In this document: piece after piece, positions 45,708 to 54,872 of the stretch | Layout of the letters: every line of letters starts with the position of its first letter | Numbering within the stretch: the stretch's first letter is position 1 | Assembly: GCA_963573305.1 (NCBI GenBank) | Contig: OY754334.1 | Location: 93,307,848-93,371,847, forward strand | Reading direction: 5' to 3' | Origin: Pyrrhosoma nymphula | Lineage: Eukaryota > Arthropoda > Insecta > Odonata > Coenagrionidae | DNA length: 64,000 nt | Position numbers and translations under genes: made by a program | The notes under the pieces: model-generated | What the model was told of the DNA's origin: nothing | Databases searched by the model: none | Seen by the model: the letters and a program-made list of their open reading frames with translations, nothing else

Positions 45708-46738
45708 ATCATGGAAATAAATTCAAAGCTTTGCCGTATGGTTTTGGCCAAAGTGAAAGAATAAAATATCAATTCAAATTTTTCATCGTCATTTTGATTA
45801 GGGTGATCTGCTACATTAAGTTTGTAATAAACATGATCGCTAGCAATGTAAACTATATGCAACTATAAACTCCTCAACCGCTGATTGTTCGATCCTTATC
45901 TACGGTGAATGAAGCCATTGCAAAACATAAATTCAAATTTCGAATCCTTTCATAAAAGTCATCAGAAAATGGATCACGTCGAAGAAACGATCGCGCTAAC
46001 TCGTTCGGAAATTCTGGATGTGATAGATCTATCCTACCATGCAATCAGCAGTCCCAAAACGAATCTCAATGAATTCGATTTGACACACAATCTTCGGGAA
46101 AATGCAATGATCCATAATGAATACAAGCAACACTAAAAGGTTGCAAACTATGGTAAGAAATATCAGCCGTTGTAGCTGCCTTGTAGGAATTTATTCGGTT
46201 TAGCCGTAATGCTTGTTGTCGTCTTGAATTTCTCCGGCGTTCTTCTTCCAATCGTTGATGATGATCATTATCAAACTCTTCTGTACGCCTCTGAGCCGCT
46301 CGTTCACGCATGTCTTGAAGCCGCTATTTTTTGTGAGTCTGATTCTTCTGTTCTTTGGTTGTTTTGTCGTTGCCTTATCTTTTAAAAACGCAGTTCCCTT
46401 TGTTCGTTTGATTCTCCGCTTCTCTGGATTCGTGCAAGATCACGTATAATTTTTAAATTCTCTAGACGATTATCGGAAGACTAATATTCGTGCCTCATTC
46501 TTTTCTGATCGTACCTCTCTTGAGAGTAAGAATCATTTAGTTCAGTCATTATTTCAAATAACCTATTTTTACATGTTGTTTTTGCTACCCGGCTTGGTCT
46601 TGCTGATGTCAGAAAATATTCTTCATTTTTAGGAATTAAACTACTTGAGGTACCAGATATTGAGTCATCAACTTGTTCTATTTGCTCCGGGATAAAATTC
46701 TTTGAGGTATTGGGCATTGGGTCATCACCTTGTGCCAT
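45668..46738 (-). pseudogene. Helitron Rep/helicase N-terminal part
   Basis: Minus-strand translation, in several frames, runs from MAQGDDPMPNTSK-like leader residues through an Arg/Glu-rich stretch (MRERAAQRRTEEFDNDHH, LEEERRRNSRRQQALRLNR) to the block SVACIHYGSLHFPEDC, FWDC, LSHPEFPNELARSF, SDDFYERIRNLNLCFAMASF and finally VYYKLNVADHPNQND. This is the order seen upstream of the Helitron_like_N domain: an RRRA-rich leader, C-x-H/Y-C-x-x-L-H zinc-type block, then the N-x-x-x-A-F-A-S-x-x motif. Stops and shifts are frequent. The next part of the same protein lies on the opposite strand at 46,780-47,270. Confidence 0.6.
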
Positions 46739-46779
46739 TTGCTACTGAAGTTCTCTTTCTGGTTGTTCTGTAGATCTGT

Positions 46780-47270
46780 ACCGTTTAGCATTTAGACCTC
46801 AATTTGCCAAATATTTTCCCTCAGACATCAACCTAAGAAATCCTGATCTCCGCCTTTTGAAGTTCGGTGGTCGACTTTTTCAGCAATATCTGGTTGATAC
46901 TTATATAAGGGTGGAACATGACCGTATCCAATGGATTAAAACAAATTTAAAAAATACTTGCAGGAAACTTTACAAGAACGATTCAATTTTTGAGTGAATT
47001 GGCTGAAAAAAAGAATGCTGTTTTTGGTGAAAGGATTATTTTGCCTTCTTCATTTTCTGGATCTACACGTTTTTACACTGAAAATTTTAAAGAAGCTATG
47101 GCCTTTTTCCGTCGACTTGGATCATTAGACTTCTTTATCACAATGACGTACAATCCTGAATGGCTTGAATTTGCGGAAGCAGCTCGTACAACTTTTGAAG
47201 ACCTTGCAACAATTTGCCCAAGAGCGCCCTGACTCAATAACTTCGACACACGAAAAACGTTGTATGGAAA
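46780..47270 (+). pseudogene. Helitron_like_N domain fragment
   Basis: One frame reads NPDLRLLKFGGRLFQQYLVD, IRVEHDRIQWIKTN and, after a shift, the frame open at 46,990-47,232 gives RIILPSSFSGSTRFYTENF, KEAMAFFRRLGSLDFFITM and TYNPEWLEF. This matches the core of the Helitron_like_N domain (L-F-Q-Q-Y-x-V-D; I-L-P-S-S-F-x-G; D-x-F-I-T-x-T-x-N-P-x-W), which precedes the rolling-circle Rep HUH motif. The Rep catalytic part and helicase are missing; the last residues (QERPDSITS) are out of frame. Confidence 0.8.
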
Positions 47271-48726
47271 GAAATACTGAATAATGTTTAATCTAATATC
47301 AACAATAATCTATCAATGAACATTGGAAATAATGAAAACAATGTAAATATTGAATTTATTGATGATTTCAGAATTTCGCTAGAAGAACGTTTTTGTGTTA
47401 GTGGTGTTTTTGCTTTATACTACCTAATTGCATCATCACTACTATATTTTAAAAAATAAATATACGTTTTGCTTTATAAAATTTGTTTTATATAAACCTT
47501 TAATCGCACTATGTGAATACCCAATATAATTGAAATAGAGAATTAGTAGCAGAATAGGAGCATACAATTTCTTAGTACACCAAATAAACATCGACCAACG
47601 CTCGGTTTCCAGGTATTGTTACTTTTCAGAAAAAATCCAGTTAACCAAATTATATTAATTTTAGCTCAAATGGTATTTATCAAATTTTATTTAATACATG
47701 ACATATAACATTTCAACAAAGAAATGGTTCCAAGCAACCAAATTAAAATTGTAAATAAGAACAGCCACAAACTTGAAAGGAGACAATTTTGAATATGTTT
47801 TTCTTTTCAATGACTATCAATTATATATTTTAACCATTTTGTAATAAAAAAGGATTGTAAAACACTTTTCACTCTCATGTATCATTTTGTTTATAGCCCT
47901 TAAGATGCATCAATAAAGGTCCGAAACGTTGGCTGAAGTTTGAAAAATAAATATTAAATGACCTAAAATCTCCTGCTATTTGCACCGATTAATTTTAGCA
48001 TTTCTGGCCGTACAATCTGATTCTTACTAGCCTAAAATTCCTAGCGGATCCTGAAAATTAGCCAGTGCCTTATATTTTAATGCGAGGTATCTGGTAATCC
48101 GTTGTTCGTATTCATAGTCTCAAAAGGATTCTCATTCCCAATCTAATTCAGAAAGGGAACGAAATCATAGTCCCCTGACATTTCGTCAAACCCTCGACTA
48201 ACTTGAAATTTTTCAATGCGGATAACCAGATTTTATCGAGGCTGTGACGTAAAATTTTCGTCATCGTCGAGGCTCGCCGATTCCGAGTCCTTGCTGAATA
48301 AGCCCTATTACGTCCCTATCACCCGCGAGGCGTTCTCCGTTTCAGAACTTGGTCTTCCTCCAAGACGTTTCCCTGCGGTGGCGCGTATGTGAAGTGGGGC
48401 AGCGATTAATTTTATTCCCATCCTCTCCTTTATTTTAGAGGATCACGTAACTCCACTAATTCCCCCCTCTCTACCTCCCTCCCGCACTTCCCCTCCCTCC
48501 GCCCCATCTCTTCGTCTCCCGATCTGCCGTAAGCGAGAAATCGTTGGACGCAGAAGCAGAGAATGTGAGACGGCTGATCCAGAAGGCGACGGCATCTACC
48601 GCGTTTCGGGTTTTTGGACGTTTGACGTTTGGACGTTTGGACTCGACACCCCTCCACCGAGAATACCTACACCCAACCGGTCCACTCAACGGGCGAATCG
48701 TCCCTCATGGACATCCACACCAATGT
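47271..48726. other. Unassigned stretch
   Basis: AT-rich to 48,250, including GTCCGAAACGTTGGCTGAAG (47,920), a motif of palindromic MITEs. GC- and pyrimidine-rich at 48,400-48,720 without a recognisable gene. Confidence 0.4.
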
Positions 48727-48945
48727 ATAGGCGTAGCGAAACTTGGTGGCACTCACTTTTAAAGAAGATGATGCAGACAAGTGGAAAGCATGTAAGAGAT
48801 GTGGGATAATGCTGTTGTTTCTTCCTCCAGAGGTCCCTCCGGGAGTCCTTCGGAACTTTTGCCCCCTCGTCAACTCTTGATTCGTCCTCAGTGACCTCTA
48901 ATTCTCAGCTGGTGAGTGCCACCAAGTTTCCCAATGCCTATACAT
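48727..48945. mobile_element. TIR MITE, GCGAAACTTGGTGGCAC family, copy 3
   Basis: 219 bp. TATAGGCGTAGCGAAACTTGG at the left; CCAAGTTTCCCAATGCCTATA at the right, with GTGGCACTCA / TGAGTGCCAC inside. The interior parallels copy 1 (19,456-19,682). Confidence 0.8.
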
Positions 48946-49689
48946 ATCCCATTGATCGTGTGTCATTTTTGACCTCTAATTTTAGACACTTCTGTTAGTG
49001 CCAGATTAATGAAATTTGGCACCAGGGTAGAAAAAGGTCGTATGTTTTGTTGACTGTAAGCAAAATTTTGTAAATTTAACCTGTTGACCACAGAATGGGG
49101 GTCCAATCCTAAATTCAAATTTTGCCTTATGGGCTTTCAATGTTAAAGAATTTGAAGTACAAAAAAGGCCGGAATTTTTTGTCAAAACTTTTTAAACGAA
49201 GGTTCTGGGCACGAGAAATTTGATGGAACCACTTTCGTTTTCGAAAATCCAACCATGACCCCTGAAAGACCACAGTCAAGGTCTCAGGGGTGACAAAGAG
49301 CGAATTTGGGCAACAAAAGTGTAGAATAATAGGTTTTTAAGGGTGCCAATGTCGATGGTAAGGTCCTCAGATCCCTCTTGTCATTCTTTGTATAGGAGCA
49401 ACTCGCATGGAGTGGCCGGTTGAGTCGACGCTGTCGAATCTATAACGATCAGAAACGGAGAGCTGTTTTTTAAAAACTATTTCCTCGGAACTCACGCAAG
49501 TTTAAACGAGTTATTCGATAAGAAATAAGCAAAAATTCGAACTTATGCAATTGTCGTGATGAAAAGCAAACGTTGTTGACCAACTCTTATGAATAAACTT
49601 GGCTTTCTCACTTAAAACATTTCAAGTTATTGTGATGAAAAGTAATAGAATGTCAATCGCTCAAGCATAGGCAATCGCATTTTAAGTGC
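48946..49689. other. Unassigned stretch with a short direct repeat
   Basis: GAGCAACTCGCATGGAGT...GGTTGAGTCGACGCTGTCGAATCT (49,386-49,441) recurs in part at 49,718-49,771. No gene recognised. Confidence 0.45.
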
Positions 49690-49707
49690 CGTCGACATCC
49701 ACACACG

Positions 49708-49748
49708 CGTGTGACGAGCAACTCGTATGGAGTTGCTCGTCACACGCA
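49708..49748. repeat. Perfect 18-bp palindrome
   Basis: GCGTGTGACGAGCAACTC, a 5-nt loop GTATG, then GAGTTGCTCGTCACACGC. No mismatch in the stem. Confidence 0.9.
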
Positions 49749-49764
49749 GGGGTTGAGTCGACGC

Positions 49765-49955
49765 TATCGAATCTTTTTCCCGCTCACCCGGCGTCCTCAC
49801 CTCTATCACTTGGTTTCCAGCATCCCTGCGCCTCTCATCACCTGCTCTCTCTGCCTCCAAATCTCCTCCGGGAGTTTCCTCTCCTCACCCCCCACATCAA
49901 ATACTTCCTCGTTCATATCCCTTTACATCCAACGCACTTTCTTGCAGACAATAGG
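49765..49955 (-). pseudogene. LINE RT C-terminal fragment
   Basis: The complement of 49,955-49,765 reads the ERKTNEEVLDM-like, EEIW-like and AGMLET-like parts of the RTE-like LINEs, decayed. The boundary with the palindrome is abrupt. Confidence 0.55.
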
Positions 49956-50019
49956 CACGTAAAGGGAAAGCTTATTGGAGAATGGAGTAAGGATACAGAG
50001 AAACCAGGCGTCGCGAAAA

Positions 50020-50555
50020 GGTAGTTTGAGCGAGATAGTTCCCTAGTCATAATGGAGACCATATTCGAATTTTATTTTTTTATTTCAGCGCCTGTAAGAA
50101 GAATGTAATAACTATTATAGTATTAATGGCGCAAAAATATAGTTATATATGATCTCAGTAATGAAATAAGTAAAACTACAAATGTCTCTAACTTGATTCA
50201 TTTTTTCACTCCGCACGGCTAAAAATCCTTCAAAACAGCAAGTTTCTTTTTGCGATTCTGTAAAAATTGCTCCGGTGAGTAGTAGATTTATTTTTATAAT
50301 TAGTTGAGAAAACATACAAACTAAACACCGTTATTTTTTTGACGAAATCTAGGTGAGGTAAATTCCTATTTTTTCAATATTCTCCCTCTGGAGCGCACAG
50401 CCGTAATCTATCCCATGCCAAACAGCTTACCTTTTTAGGCAAGTTGCTCGATAAGTAGTTCGGCAAGGGGTTAGTATTTTGATATCATTGGAAAGATGGG
50501 AGTTTTTTCTTTAAAATGAGGCCAAATTCATCAAATTCTAGGTGAAGTGATTTTT
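50020..50555. mobile_element. TTAA-family element, second copy, right end lost
   Basis: GGTAGTTTGAGCGAGATAG at the left, then matching 40,574-41,122 throughout (CCCTAGTCATAATGGAGACC, TCTGGAGCGCACA, GTTCGGCAAGG, AAATTCATCAAATTCTAGGTG). The right TIR is replaced near 50,550 and no TTAA precedes the left end. Confidence 0.7.
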
Positions 50556-51432
50556 TGACTCTTACCGAAAGACACTCATACCGTTCTTACCGCCTAAGGG
50601 CCTTCAGGTTTACGTCCTATCCGACGGACGGAGTACTGCACGTTAAGTGCTCTCCACACGGCACCCCAAGTAGGGATCAGACTTTATATAAATCCCCTCA
50701 TTTTTCAATCCTTGAATTATCGCGAGAACTTTGCATTCTCCCAACAGCACCTCCTACACTTCTTCATTCACCGAATCCTCGTCATTATAATTTCCTCCAT
50801 CCATCATTGTGCGCAGATCTCGAAAGTCTTCATTCAATGCTTGTTCACTGGTCTTAGATATCGGTTTTTAGGACCATAATACTCCACGCTATATGACAAA
50901 TGTTTTTCAAGATTTACGGAGAGGCATTCTTTTCAAATCACGTCTCCTATTAATATCTCCTTTCGTTGAGACAACTGTCGTACCAGCAGTGTGCCTATTT
51001 CTGTGCCTGTTCTTGGCGTAATAAGTACTAAATTGTAAATTTTTCTCGTTGCTTCTGTGCTTTACTATGAAAAAAAATTTGTGAGCGAATGTACGCTTGG
51101 AGCTACAGCATGATGATATCAGATACGACAAAACGAGATGTATGCACTCTGAAATGATAGGTACAAAAATTCTATCTCCCCCTAATACAACCTAAACGCA
51201 GTAAGACACCGTAATGTTGAACCACTTTTAATGAATTTCGCAATCCTTTAATGCAGCAATCAATTTCTTTATAACCAGGAGCAACCTTCTAAAAGGAGTC
51301 CACAGCACATCCGTTCTCTCTTCTGACGCTCTCAACAATACCAAATAATCCCGTTTCTTCTTCGTCGACAACCCCCTAACAACCACAAAGTCAAACACAA
51401 CATTGCCGTAATTAACAAAAAAACTACCTACT
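50556..51432. other. Unassigned stretch
   Basis: No gene or repeat recognised. Confidence 0.4.
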
Positions 51433-51445
51433 CATTTAAAGTAAT
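51433..51445. repeat. 13-bp target-site duplication of the LINE (3' side)
   Basis: CATTTAAAGTAAT, identical to 62,586-62,598. Confidence 0.9.
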
Positions 51446-51617
51446 TTCATTTTTCATTCAAGTATTCTACAAGCTGATTGGTAGGTTCTTGGACAATCCC
51501 GATTCTGCATCCCAACCTCATAGACATTGTCTCGCTTTCCCTCCTAAGGATGGCCCGTTGTTAGAGCCCTCTTCAATTCTTCATATCTTCTACCTCCTCT
51601 TATTTCGTCCAGAATTC

Positions 51618-52276
51618 CTATCCTCTTCCTTCCTCTTCCACCCTCTTCCACGCTTCCCCAGTGTTCTCCCCTCTATCACTCTTTTCAACATGCCCTCTCC
51701 TCTCAAAACCTCCTCCATCCATCTCTTCTGCCTTCTCCGAACCTCTGCCACAAGCTTCCTCTCCTCTACGACCGTATCCAATACCACCTCGTCTACGTAC
51801 ATCCTCCCTTCGCAATGACCAAGTTTCCGACCCATATAGCGCCACGCTCCGTATTAAAGTTTTCACCAGCCTCTTCTTTACGTCTCTTCTCAGACCTCCC
51901 CTCATCAATTCCCTTCTCTTCGAAAATTCTTCTTTAGCTAGCGCAATTCTGCATCTGATGTCCTTACCACTAAACCCATTCTCCTCCAAAATACTACCCA
52001 GATACTTAAACTGCTCGGCCTGCTCTATCTTCTGCCCTCCCACCCTAATAATCAGCCCCGCTTTCTTACTTCTAGAAAATCTCATTACTTGCGTTTTCTT
52101 GTGATTGATCTTCATCCCATACTTTTCGCACTGCACCTCTAATGTATTCACCATTGACTGTTACCCCTTGGCAGACTGACTAACCAATGCTTGATCATCT
52201 GCAAATCTCACTGAATTTATCAGCTCCCCTCCTACCTTTATTCCTACCTCCTCCTCCCTTACCATTTCTTCTGAAT
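51618..52276 (-). pseudogene. LINE RT, 3' part (FADD box to C-terminus)
   Basis: Continues the RT after the LTR insertion: EEMVREEEVGIKVGGEL, then the catalytic FADD box (52,205-52,194), a TAA in QSAKG*QSMVNTLE, and the open frame 52,154-51,618 with YGMKINHKKTQVMRFSRS, EQFKYLGSILEENG, ALYGSETWSLRREDVRR. Beyond ARR-type residues the C-terminal FEMWVWRRM block is missing or shifted, and a second frame (51,835-51,590) carries VLDTVVEERKLVAEVRRRQK. So at least one stop and one indel break the protein here. Confidence 0.8.
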
Positions 52277-52280
52277 ACAC
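52277..52280. repeat. 4-bp target-site duplication of the LTR element (left)
   Basis: ACAC, repeated at 60,307-60,310. Gypsy/Ty3-type integrases usually leave 4 to 6 bp. Confidence 0.85.
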
Positions 52281-52293
52281 TGTCGTGTCCCAA

Positions 52294-52485
52294 ATGGCGG
52301 AACTCGACGCTGACGAAAAACAATCTGAGCGGCTAGATTGCTATCGTAGGGGGTTTTTAGGCTTTGAAGAGTTGAAACTCAAACGCAATGCAGTGGATAA
52401 GATATTTTATTTACAGTCGCCGGAAGACGATCAGCGCCTCCGGCTACAGTCTTCAGAATTGTCCGCTTCTTACAAAAAGCTTTGA
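52294..52485 (+). other. Antisense 63-codon open frame in the LTR (3' copy)
   Basis: From ATG at 52,294 to TGA at 52,483-52,485 the strand opposite to gag, pol and env encodes a charged, soluble-looking peptide starting MAELDADEK. The frame lies in R/U5 and so is present twice (also 59,788-59,979). Neither function nor family is known; it may simply be chance. Confidence 0.3.
52406..52411 (-). terminator. Poly(A) signal in 3' LTR
   Basis: AATAAA in the sense direction, about 80 nt downstream of the TATA box. It lies in R, so the mRNA can end in the 3' LTR. Confidence 0.65.
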
Positions 52486-52812
52486 GCATATATACCCTTT
52501 CTGAGGTTCACGGGGAGGTGGGGTGAGGATAAGGATGGAGGAGGGTTTCCTGGTGGGGTGAGAAAGATCCTCCCCTTTCCATTTCACAGATATGACCCTT
52601 CAAAACAGTCTAGACACATAGGTTAGGGTCGTCCCACATTTCTCACCAAAAAGGGGCGGTTTTAAGAAACACAGATCAGCCGACTTGCGACATGCGAACC
52701 CTCAGACATAAATTTCGTCTTTCACGTGGGTGGCTGGGTGGCGGTTTCACCATGACATACCATACACCAGACATAAATACAATCCATCCCTTAAGGGCAG
52801 TCGTGCATGACA

Positions 52813-52823
52813 CCTCCCTCCCT
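52813..52823 (-). other. Polypurine tract
   Basis: AGGGAGGGAGG in the sense direction, directly adjoining the 3' LTR, as needed to prime plus-strand DNA synthesis. Confidence 0.85.
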
Positions 52824-52876
52824 GTAATAAAATAAAGCAATACATACAAAATTGCTTTGTTTTAGTTCACACATAA

Positions 52877-54853
52877 CTAGCGTTTTTGCACGGCAGTAGA
52901 ACTGCTGGCAGAACAGAGATTACCTTCTAGAGAGGTTAGTCTAATAGCCTCTCCTCCTTGGGTATTAGATAGGCTTTCATTAGAGGTATGAACCTTAGTG
53001 ACGATTCTAGGTCTAAATACAATAGTAGCACATGATCTTCCATCTGTGCATGGTTTGAAAGCATCCGGATAACATTTTTTGAAACATTTGCAAAGATAGC
53101 AACACAATATTATTACAATTACAATTACTCCAGCAATTGACATAAAAGAAAGATTATTTACTCTCGCAGACTGTTTCTGCTTCCATTCCTCCTCTGACAA
53201 CAAATTCTCCACTTCTTGAACCTTATGACTTGCGTATTTCAAGTCCTCGATATTATTCACAATATGCTTCAAGTGAGCATCGATTTTCAAAGAGTTCACA
53301 TTTTTCACAGCACTCATATCGAGGCAACAGTCATACGTTAGACTTAAAGGAGGAATCACGTCCTTATTGCTAGAGTTAAAACTAAGTACAATTTGTGATT
53401 GTATTAAAACCTTGGGACCATAGCCCTTACATTTCTTTAAAAACTTTAACTTTCCAGTTCCTTCAATAATGACATCAACTGGATCTTGCTTATCACACAA
53501 AATTGTGATGGTTTCTGGCTTTGTGGCAGCGTACAACCATTCATTGTTGTCTAATTGCGTCCACAGCGTTTGACTAAGTTCAACTACCCTTACAGAACAA
53601 TCATTCGGTATCTTCCTAACCGATTGAAGCATTTTAGCTTCACATTCTTCATGCAAGTGAGTTGACAAAACCGGGTACACTTGTTTACAGATTCTCCAAT
53701 ACATATTAATTTTTTTACAATGACTTAAATCATTCTCAGTTAGCTTATAATAATACCTTTTAGCGATATCCATTAAAATATACGGTTTCTCAGGTTGAAT
53801 AAAAAGAAATTTCAACGCATTCGATTCAGATCTAATAGGAAATGGAAATACTCGATAGACATTAAATTTGATATGGTCCGTTAAAGGGACCTTAATTACA
53901 TACACAATAACATTATGGTTAATGAACACATCAAATTCAATAATGTTTAATAAGGCACTGCTGTAAGTCACACTCACGGGAAAAGGGAGAGGTAAATCGT
54001 TTGGGATCTCATCTCGGCTATTCTTCATTATCTCAAGTATTTGCACAGGAGTAATTATATGGGGTTGCAATATGCCCTGCTGCGCATGCACTATAGCACT
54101 CACTATCATTTCATAGTCCTGTTCAATTTCTTGAATAACACGGTTCAATTGCATCATGTGTTTTTCAACATTGATCGTGGCAGTCAATAAACCGAGTTTA
54201 TCTTTTATCTCGCCATCCCTCTTATCCAAATTGGCTTCGACAAGTTTTAAGTTCCTTAACAGCGCGTCCTCGTTTTCTTGAACTTCCCTTATAGTTGAGT
54301 TTACAGTTCTCAAAGTGGCCTTAACAACGGTCATTTGTTCTCTTGTGAGTTTTAATATACCACTTTGTTCATTTTCTAATCTATTAATCTTTTCCGTATA
54401 GTACTTTGCATCTTCTTCGTCCATCACACCGAACAACACTTTACTCAGTTCTCCTATGAAATTAAGCGCTCCTCTTCTCATTCTCAGAGGACTTTCTTGA
54501 CTACGTGCTAATTGATTAACTAAATATCTCTCATTATCAATATCCTTAATCTTAATGGGTACGTAATGCAATAACTGAGTACAATCTGTGACGTTTACCC
54601 ATGACGTATTAATATATTTCTGGCAAAAGCTTAACGTATAATCAGCATACTTCAGTAAACTCTTATACTTAACATCTATATCTGATAGATTAACATAAGT
54701 AACAACTCTCCATTCAGAGTTATACAACTGTGCTTCTCCTTTGTGCTCGTAGTAGAGTCCAGGTGAGTCTTCTATTTTTTCAAGTCTAAAATCAAGCTCC
54801 ATTGCGTTTCCAACGGTGGTAATCAGCAGAAGCAGCCCTAGCACTCCCACCAT
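52877..54853 (-). CDS. env: Env glycoprotein (errantivirus/baculovirus F-like)
   Basis: Intact 658-residue type I membrane glycoprotein. It has a signal peptide (about 1-17), N-glycosylation sequons near N55, N82, N87 and N185, a basic furin-type cleavage motif RMRR at 124-127 and, just after it, a hydrophobic/glycine stretch starting GALNFIGELSKVLFG that resembles the fusion peptide of F-like Envs. A long helical, charged region (about 150-250), Cys pairs in the C-terminal ectodomain, one membrane anchor (about 569-590) and a Cys-rich cytoplasmic tail follow. The family drives membrane fusion in insect errantiviruses. The ATG lies 19 nt after the Gag-Pol stop, and a splice acceptor (TTCTTTACAG|G, exon starting at 54,861) lies just before it, so it is probably made from a spliced mRNA. 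No break is seen; activity cannot be judged from sequence. Confidence 0.9.
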   Translation of the reverse strand: MVGVLGLLLLITTVGNAMELDFRLEKIEDSPGLYYEHKGEAQLYNSEWRVVTYVNLSDIDVKYKSLLKYADYTLSFCQKYINTSWVNVTDCTQLLHYVPIKIKDIDNERYLVNQLARSQESPLRMRRGALNFIGELSKVLFGVMDEEDAKYYTEKINRLENEQSGILKLTREQMTVVKATLRTVNSTIREVQENEDALLRNLKLVEANLDKRDGEIKDKLGLLTATINVEKHMMQLNRVIQEIEQDYEMIVSAIVHAQQGILQPHIITPVQILEIMKNSRDEIPNDLPLPFPVSVTYSSALLNIIEFDVFINHNVIVYVIKVPLTDHIKFNVYRVFPFPIRSESNALKFLFIQPEKPYILMDIAKRYYYKLTENDLSHCKKINMYWRICKQVYPVLSTHLHEECEAKMLQSVRKIPNDCSVRVVELSQTLWTQLDNNEWLYAATKPETITILCDKQDPVDVIIEGTGKLKFLKKCKGYGPKVLIQSQIVLSFNSSNKDVIPPLSLTYDCCLDMSAVKNVNSLKIDAHLKHIVNNIEDLKYASHKVQEVENLLSEEEWKQKQSARVNNLSFMSIAGVIVIVIILCCYLCKCFKKCYPDAFKPCTDGRSCATIVFRPRIVTKVHTSNESLSNTQGGEAIRLTSLEGNLCSASSSTAVQKR

Positions 54854-54860
54854 ATTGATT

Positions 54861-54870
54861 CCTGTAAAGA
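54861..54870 (-). other. Putative splice acceptor for env mRNA
   Basis: Sense TTCTTTACAG|G, with the exon starting at 54,861, eight bases before the env ATG. It pairs with the donor at 59,440/59,441 to remove a 4.58-kb intron that covers Gag-Pol. Confidence 0.6.
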
Positions 54871-54872
54871 AT

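Larger units (their letters stand above)
52281..52812 (-). repeat. 3' LTR
   Basis: 532 bp. In plus-strand reading it starts TGTCGTGTCCC and ends GTGCATGACA. In sense: U3 from 52,812 to about 52,465, with a TATA box at 52,494-52,487, then R/U5. Identical to 59,775-60,306 as far as compared by eye. Confidence 0.95.
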
